46,233 nucleotides of DNA, taken from contig JACCRY010000114.1 in the NCBI GenBank assembly GCA_013813265.1, positions 1-46,233 on the forward strand. The letters run 5' to 3'. The stretch is from Parachlamydiaceae bacterium. GTDB taxonomy: Bacteria > Chlamydiota > Chlamydiia > Chlamydiales > Parachlamydiaceae. The notes beneath the pieces were generated by a model. That model saw nothing but the letters and a program-made list of their open reading frames with translations. It was not told where the DNA came from and searched no databases. Numbering within the stretch: position 1 is the stretch's first letter; each line of letters begins with the position of its first letter. The position numbers and the translations under genes are program-made. Of this stretch, positions 42,542 to 46,233 are shown piece after piece.

Positions 42542-43142
42542 TTCAGACAGAAAATAGTACACTCGCCCCGCCTTGCTTAAATCCTCTTTCGGAAATAACG
42601 TATCATTTTTTGAAACATAGAGGCATGGAGGACACAGGAGAGACATCAAAGAATTTAAATATTTCCCTACCTCTGTGGAAGCGTAATTATGATCATTACC
42701 CATCCGAATTGTAAATGATCTTTGTGTCTTTGCACCTTTTGCTGCTCCTAAATAACAGGTTTTTCACTAAATGTTTTTTAAACATAGAGGTACAGAGGTA
42801 GGGAAATATATAAAATCTCTTTTGTTCTCTCAGTGTCCTCCGTGCCTTTGTGTTTCAAAAAATGATTAGTTGTTTTTCGATAAGGGTGTCATAGAAACTG
42901 TCTCGCTTTGTGTTAAAAAAAACAATCTAATACATTACATAGACAGTATAGAGAAATAATAAAGTCATTAGGAATGATCCAACTCTCATTGCAGTTTTGA
43001 GGCAAAGCCCTTTTTTTTCTCGAGGAAAGTCATCGATTTTCTTCACTATGTTATATATTTAATTAAATTTTCTATTTGCCAAGATTTCTCTTTCATTCTA
43101 TATATAAAAATGTAACCCCAATATCAATAATTCGGAGGTCCT
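42542..43142. other. Intergenic region with a long inverted repeat
   Basis: A 600-base gap without a supported gene. It holds the inverted repeat at 42602-42866 and, further on, AT-rich DNA that should contain the promoter of the collagen-like gene. A short minus-strand frame at 42473-42703 falls within the repeat arm. Confidence 0.6.
42602..42867. repeat. Long inverted repeat, arms of about 77 bp
   Basis: The left arm (42602-42678, TTTTTTGAAACATAGAGGCA ... CCCTACCTCTGTGG) and right arm (42789-42867) are imperfect reverse complements with about 110 bases between. Both ends carry the ACATAGAGG or ACAGAGG words typical of dispersed 'cacagagg' repeats seen in many bacterial genomes. It may be a MITE or a dispersed palindromic unit. 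Confidence 0.75.
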
Positions 43143-44123
43143 ATGAAAAAATTATTATTTGTTTCCATGATGTTTTTTGCTACTCAAGCATCAGCAGCTG
43201 GAACTTATGATCAATCTATCGATAAAAGTAATTATATAGAAAAAAAATCTCGTTCAACAAAAGCCCTAAGGGGTGCAGTTGGTCCAAGAGGATCAACAGG
43301 AGCAAAAGGTGCAAAAGGTGCAACAGGCCCTAAGGGAGCTACAGGGGAAAGGGGCGCAACAGGTCACACTGGGCCACGCGGTGCAATAGGAGCAACGGGT
43401 GCGACAGGAGCAACAGGAGCAACAGGAATCGCTGGACTTAACGGCGCAACAGGAGCAAAAGGCGAAGCAGGGACAGCTATTGCTGCAGTTGACGGGGCAA
43501 ATGGAGCAGTTGGTGCAACAGGCGCTGTGGGTGCAACAGGCGCAGTAGGTCCAACAGGAGCAAGAGGTCCAGCTGGCTCTGCAGGTGCAGGGAGTATTAT
43601 TCCTTATGTTTCTGGAGTCCCAATTATAATGACTTCATCTGAAGATGGGTCTGTGGAAACTGGTTCAGTCATGGGTTTTGGTAATTCATTAGCTGGAATT
43701 ACATTTTCAGATGCAAATATCGATGCTGCTAATATAGGTCACTATGCATTTTCACTACCGCGCGATGGCTTGATTACTTGTATCTCTGCATCATTTAGCC
43801 TTACCAATGATTCTATATCTACATTTTTTAACTTGAAAGAAGCATTATTGCTTGAAGATAGTGCTGCTACAATCACTGCGCAAGTGTATACATCAGCAAC
43901 ACCGGATAACATTTTTATTCCTGTTGAAGGTGCGAAGCTTTCTCTCCCTGAACTTACAGGGTCACTTGACGCTGGCACTGTTTTTAAAGGCATAGCGACA
44001 GGTTTAAACATACCTGTAACAGCTCAAACACGTTTGTTGGTTGTGTTTACTGTTGCTTCAACAGGTGAGACTCTAATGAACACAGTTACAGGCTATGCAA
44101 GTGCTGGCCTAGTGATTGAATAA
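43143..44123 (+). CDS. Secreted collagen-like protein with BclB-type C-terminal domain
   Basis: A signal peptide ([19 protein letters not shown]) is followed by a short spacer, then about 30 Gly-X-Y triplets (~46-152), rich in GAT and GAK, interrupted once by TAIAAVD. The C-terminal ~170 residues ([20 protein letters not shown], then [18 protein letters not shown], and [11 protein letters not shown] at the end) match the exosporium BclB-related domain, which in Bacillus caps surface filaments and trimerises. The protein is thus probably a trimeric surface fibre. AGGAGGTCC-type ribosome-binding site (GGAGG, 43134-43138) is strong, so expression should be high. A terminator follows at 44141-44191. 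Confidence 0.92.
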   Translation: MKKLLFVSMMFFATQASAAGTYDQSIDKSNYIEKKSRSTKALRGAVGPRGSTGAKGAKGATGPKGATGERGATGHTGPRGAIGATGATGATGATGIAGLNGATGAKGEAGTAIAAVDGANGAVGATGAVGATGAVGPTGARGPAGSAGAGSIIPYVSGVPIIMTSSEDGSVETGSVMGFGNSLAGITFSDANIDAANIGHYAFSLPRDGLITCISASFSLTNDSISTFFNLKEALLLEDSAATITAQVYTSATPDNIFIPVEGAKLSLPELTGSLDAGTVFKGIATGLNIPVTAQTRLLVVFTVASTGETLMNTVTGYASAGLVIE

Positions 44124-44140
44124 ATAGTAATGAGTTACCC

Positions 44141-44191
44141 CCCATGTGCAACAAGTGTGAAAGGCTTTTCATTACACTTATCGCACATGGG
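44141..44191 (+). terminator. Branched hairpin terminator after the collagen-like gene
   Basis: CCCATGTGC and GCACATGGG close the structure; within it AAGTGT pairs with ACACTT and TGAAAAG-type bases with CTTTTCA. A short T-containing stretch follows. It could work for both the collagen gene and the opposing gene. Confidence 0.75.
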
Positions 44192-44246
44192 ACTCTTATT
44201 GTATTCAATACTTTTAAGTAACCTTATATTGGCAATACCGTTAGGG

Positions 44247-45548
44247 TCATGTAATCGAAATACTGGTCAACGAAGGTGGAAGGTGCCTTAATATTTCATC
44301 CGTGATTCCTGTACAGTTATCAAATGTGAGCACCTGAAGAGTAGATAACGATCTACTGAAACACCAATTTTCCAAACCTACTATTTCACATTTTGAAAAT
44401 GACAACGCGTGAAAATAACCAAACAACAATTTCATTATTTGAAATTCAATGCGCTCATAACTCAAAGCATATTCTAATTTTAAAGAAATTATTACAGTAT
44501 AGTGCGCATGAAAAAAGTCTCGCAATTCTACGAAAGAGATTTGTCCTTTAACAGATTGTTCAACCATCCATACAGTAATCCCCTTAAGAAGTTCAGGAAA
44601 AACTCTTAAAAAACCTCGTAAATGGATAAGATCTTTGTAATTTTCCAAAGTAAGTATTTCAGCAAAATCGTGATTCCATCGGGACAACAAAGATCGAAAA
44701 GCATCTATTTCACCTATCTGAAAAAAAAGCAAAGCGGTCGTATAAAAGAATTTGGTTGGATAATCCATTAGATTGCATTTTTTTGTTTTTTGTGCTTCAA
44801 TGATTGTCGTAGCAAAATTCAAAAAATCCTCCCCTGCTTCCTTAAGGTGAGATTGGCTTAGAATAAAAGGAAGTGAAAAGACAACTTCATTTTTATCTGT
44901 AAGTTGCATTTGAAATTTCTTAGAATCCAAAAGGTCAGCAAAATAACGAAACTGGCAAAGAATAACGCATGGGAAGGAAATACTTACCGAAACTTCATTT
45001 ATCTGCGGTTCCCCTTCTTCATTTGGACACTTCAAAATTAACTGAGCATTGCATAGTTGCGGTGTATAGAGAGAAAAATGAAGCTCATCCAAGTATCCTT
45101 CACACCAATTAGGATACTTAAAAATTTCTTGTAAGATGACTTGGTAAAAATCCCAATTGTTTTCTTTTCTATTTCTTTGTAAGAGATGTAATAGCATCTG
45201 GTGAGAAATAAAGGGAGAAGATTTCCAAAGAACAATTTTGAGTGCTTGAAAATGCTCAGGGAAAGATAAATAAGACTTACATTCTGTAAAAGAAGTTCTG
45301 CGAAGGTGTTGGGAGGATTCAAGAAGCTGTCTCACATGATCTTCACTCACAAGAGATTCTGTACCCCTTTCTTTAGTTACTTTTTTTATTTTTAGGGATA
45401 GGTTCTCATCCTGAGCAACCAAAGAATGAGGTTGTAAATCATCAAATCTTCTCTTCTCCCCGCGCTCAATTGGAGAGGTTTGTTTTGAAAGATCTAAGTA
45501 ACAATCACAATGCTTTTTCGGTTGTGCAGATTCCACAGTAACTCCCAA
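44247..45548 (-). CDS. BTB-like/leucine-rich-repeat protein, short LRR tail
   Basis: The 433-residue protein begins with a basic, disordered ~90 residues. Residues ~165-250 (VSVSISFPCVILCQFRYFAD then LLDSKKFQMQL, FLNFATTI) have the layout of a BTB/POZ domain: a conserved hydrophobic strand, Y-F-A-D-L-L and the terminal helix. The end has LSTLQVLTFDNCTGITDEIL RHLPPSLTSISI, one or two leucine-rich repeats of the Cys-containing F-box type. Such fusions are expanded in amoeba-associated chlamydiae and are thought to mimic host ubiquitin-ligase adaptors. The LRR array is shorter than expected, so the gene may be truncated; no signal peptide is present, in keeping with type III secretion. Confidence 0.7.
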   Translation of the reverse strand: MGVTVESAQPKKHCDCYLDLSKQTSPIERGEKRRFDDLQPHSLVAQDENLSLKIKKVTKERGTESLVSEDHVRQLLESSQHLRRTSFTECKSYLSFPEHFQALKIVLWKSSPFISHQMLLHLLQRNRKENNWDFYQVILQEIFKYPNWCEGYLDELHFSLYTPQLCNAQLILKCPNEEGEPQINEVSVSISFPCVILCQFRYFADLLDSKKFQMQLTDKNEVVFSLPFILSQSHLKEAGEDFLNFATTIIEAQKTKKCNLMDYPTKFFYTTALLFFQIGEIDAFRSLLSRWNHDFAEILTLENYKDLIHLRGFLRVFPELLKGITVWMVEQSVKGQISFVELRDFFHAHYTVIISLKLEYALSYERIEFQIMKLLFGYFHALSFSKCEIVGLENWCFSRSLSTLQVLTFDNCTGITDEILRHLPPSLTSISIT

Positions 45549-45993
45549 CTAAATCGGTTTTTTTCGAGTTCTGGAACTCGTTCAATAAAAGATAAAACCA
45601 AAATTCTACCTCACAATATTTATTCATGAAAGGAAAATTATTTCTACAAAAGCCAAAGCTGCTTGCGTCACTAGTATGCTGTTTCATTGAAATATATCGG
45701 TCATTTTTAAGACTTTAAACACGGGAGCTATCGCCGCATACACAGACAATTTAAACGCGATGACAGTACAGATACTGTCAAAGTTAAGTTGTAGGAAAGT
45801 GCGGAAATATGCTGGAAGAGTAACATTTGCGAAAACAGAGTAGGTCACAATGAGGGCATATTGATTAGGAAAGTTTTTAATATCAATAAAAAATAGAAAA
45901 TTCTTGCTTTTAAAATTCCAATTACCTATATCAAATAAACTTGAGACATTTTATGATTCCCTGAATTAAAATCTCGCAATAAGGATCGACAAA
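45549..45993. other. Intergenic region, 445 bp
   Basis: I see no supported gene. A minus-strand frame at 45505-45687 overlaps the BTB-like gene start and lacks a ribosome-binding site. An imperfect GACAGT/ACTGTC hairpin at about 45762-45779 is the only structure. Confidence 0.5.
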
Positions 45994-46155
45994 ATGATAA
46001 ATACAAAAGACTATATTGAAAAATATTTAAGAGACCCATATATAGCTCAAGCAAATGAAATTATTCCAGCATGTAAGCAACTCATCGATTTTGCTGATAA
46101 GGAAGAAGTTAACCCAAGTTCACCAGCTTCCGTGAGGAAGTTTGCAGATTCTTGA
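45994..46155 (+). CDS. Small hypothetical protein, 53 aa
   Basis: A short frame, MINTKDYIEKYLRDPYIAQA then NEIIPACKQLIDFADKEEVN and SSPASVRKFADS, stop, begins after an AAGGATC ribosome-binding site nine bases upstream. It is helical and soluble. I do not recognise it. A truncated remainder of a longer gene is possible. Confidence 0.45.
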   Translation: MINTKDYIEKYLRDPYIAQANEIIPACKQLIDFADKEEVNPSSPASVRKFADS

Positions 46156-46233
46156 CTACATTTTAAATTTATACAATAGTTTTTTTAGACCTCAAAATTG
46201 AGGAAGAAAGTCCTAATGCCCTATATATTTCCT

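Noticed and set aside
1-46233. tRNA or rRNA genes
   Set aside because: No cloverleaf with a GTTCRANNC T-loop and CCA-proximal stem, and no conserved rRNA segments, were seen.

Overview
The window is AT-rich bacterial DNA with long intergenic stretches, many eroded gene copies and eukaryote-interaction genes. A BTB/leucine-rich-repeat-like protein, a collagen-like surface protein, a cytochrome P450 relic, a secreted Rhs protein whose N-terminus looks chlamydia-like, and several large unclassified proteins together suggest an environmental chlamydia (Parachlamydiales, amoeba-associated). This assignment is an inference; no rRNA or other marker gene lies in the window.

Layout. 1-5.8 kb: the end of a PEP mutase/isocitrate lyase-family enzyme, a decayed P450, a small hypothetical gene, a two-gene RNA-repair operon (a 2H phosphoesterase-archease fusion overlapping rtcB), and a DUF234-type AAA ATPase. 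5.8-20.5 kb: one polymorphic-toxin locus on the minus strand. A 1834-residue secreted Rhs protein is followed by about 9 kb of immunity-type genes in repeated families (called A-G and X here), an Imm32 gene, an orphan toxin tip, several toxin-tail remnants and many frameshifted duplicates. One copy is split by a 158-bp inverted-repeat element flanked by CTAG target duplications, and a decayed 3' fragment of rtcB lies at the far end. 20.7-24.7 kb: a DUF4143 ATPase with palindromic promoter sites, an apparently exported methyltransferase, a palindromic repeat cluster, an ATPase relic and a patatin-like phospholipase.

24.9-35.1 kb is the most unusual part. A complete LanB-type dehydratase (glutamylation and elimination domains) lies downstream of a Cys-containing 81-residue peptide that has its own promoter and terminator. 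Opposing it is an operon of a MATE exporter and a 1013-residue protein that joins an unrecognised domain to an oligopeptide-binding (OppA-like) domain with no signal peptide. On both sides of this block is a small secreted or membrane protein carrying the same IHFGPG motif, present seven times (with degenerate copies) in one and once in the other. No LanC cyclase or leader peptidase is visible. I propose a candidate ribosomal-peptide (RiPP) locus; whether the outer genes belong to it is unproven.

35.2-46.2 kb: three large proteins of unknown function (one multi-pass membrane protein, one of 1072 residues, one with an internal tandem duplication), a long inverted repeat, a collagen-like protein with a BclB-type C-terminus, a short BTB/LRR-like protein and a small ORF.
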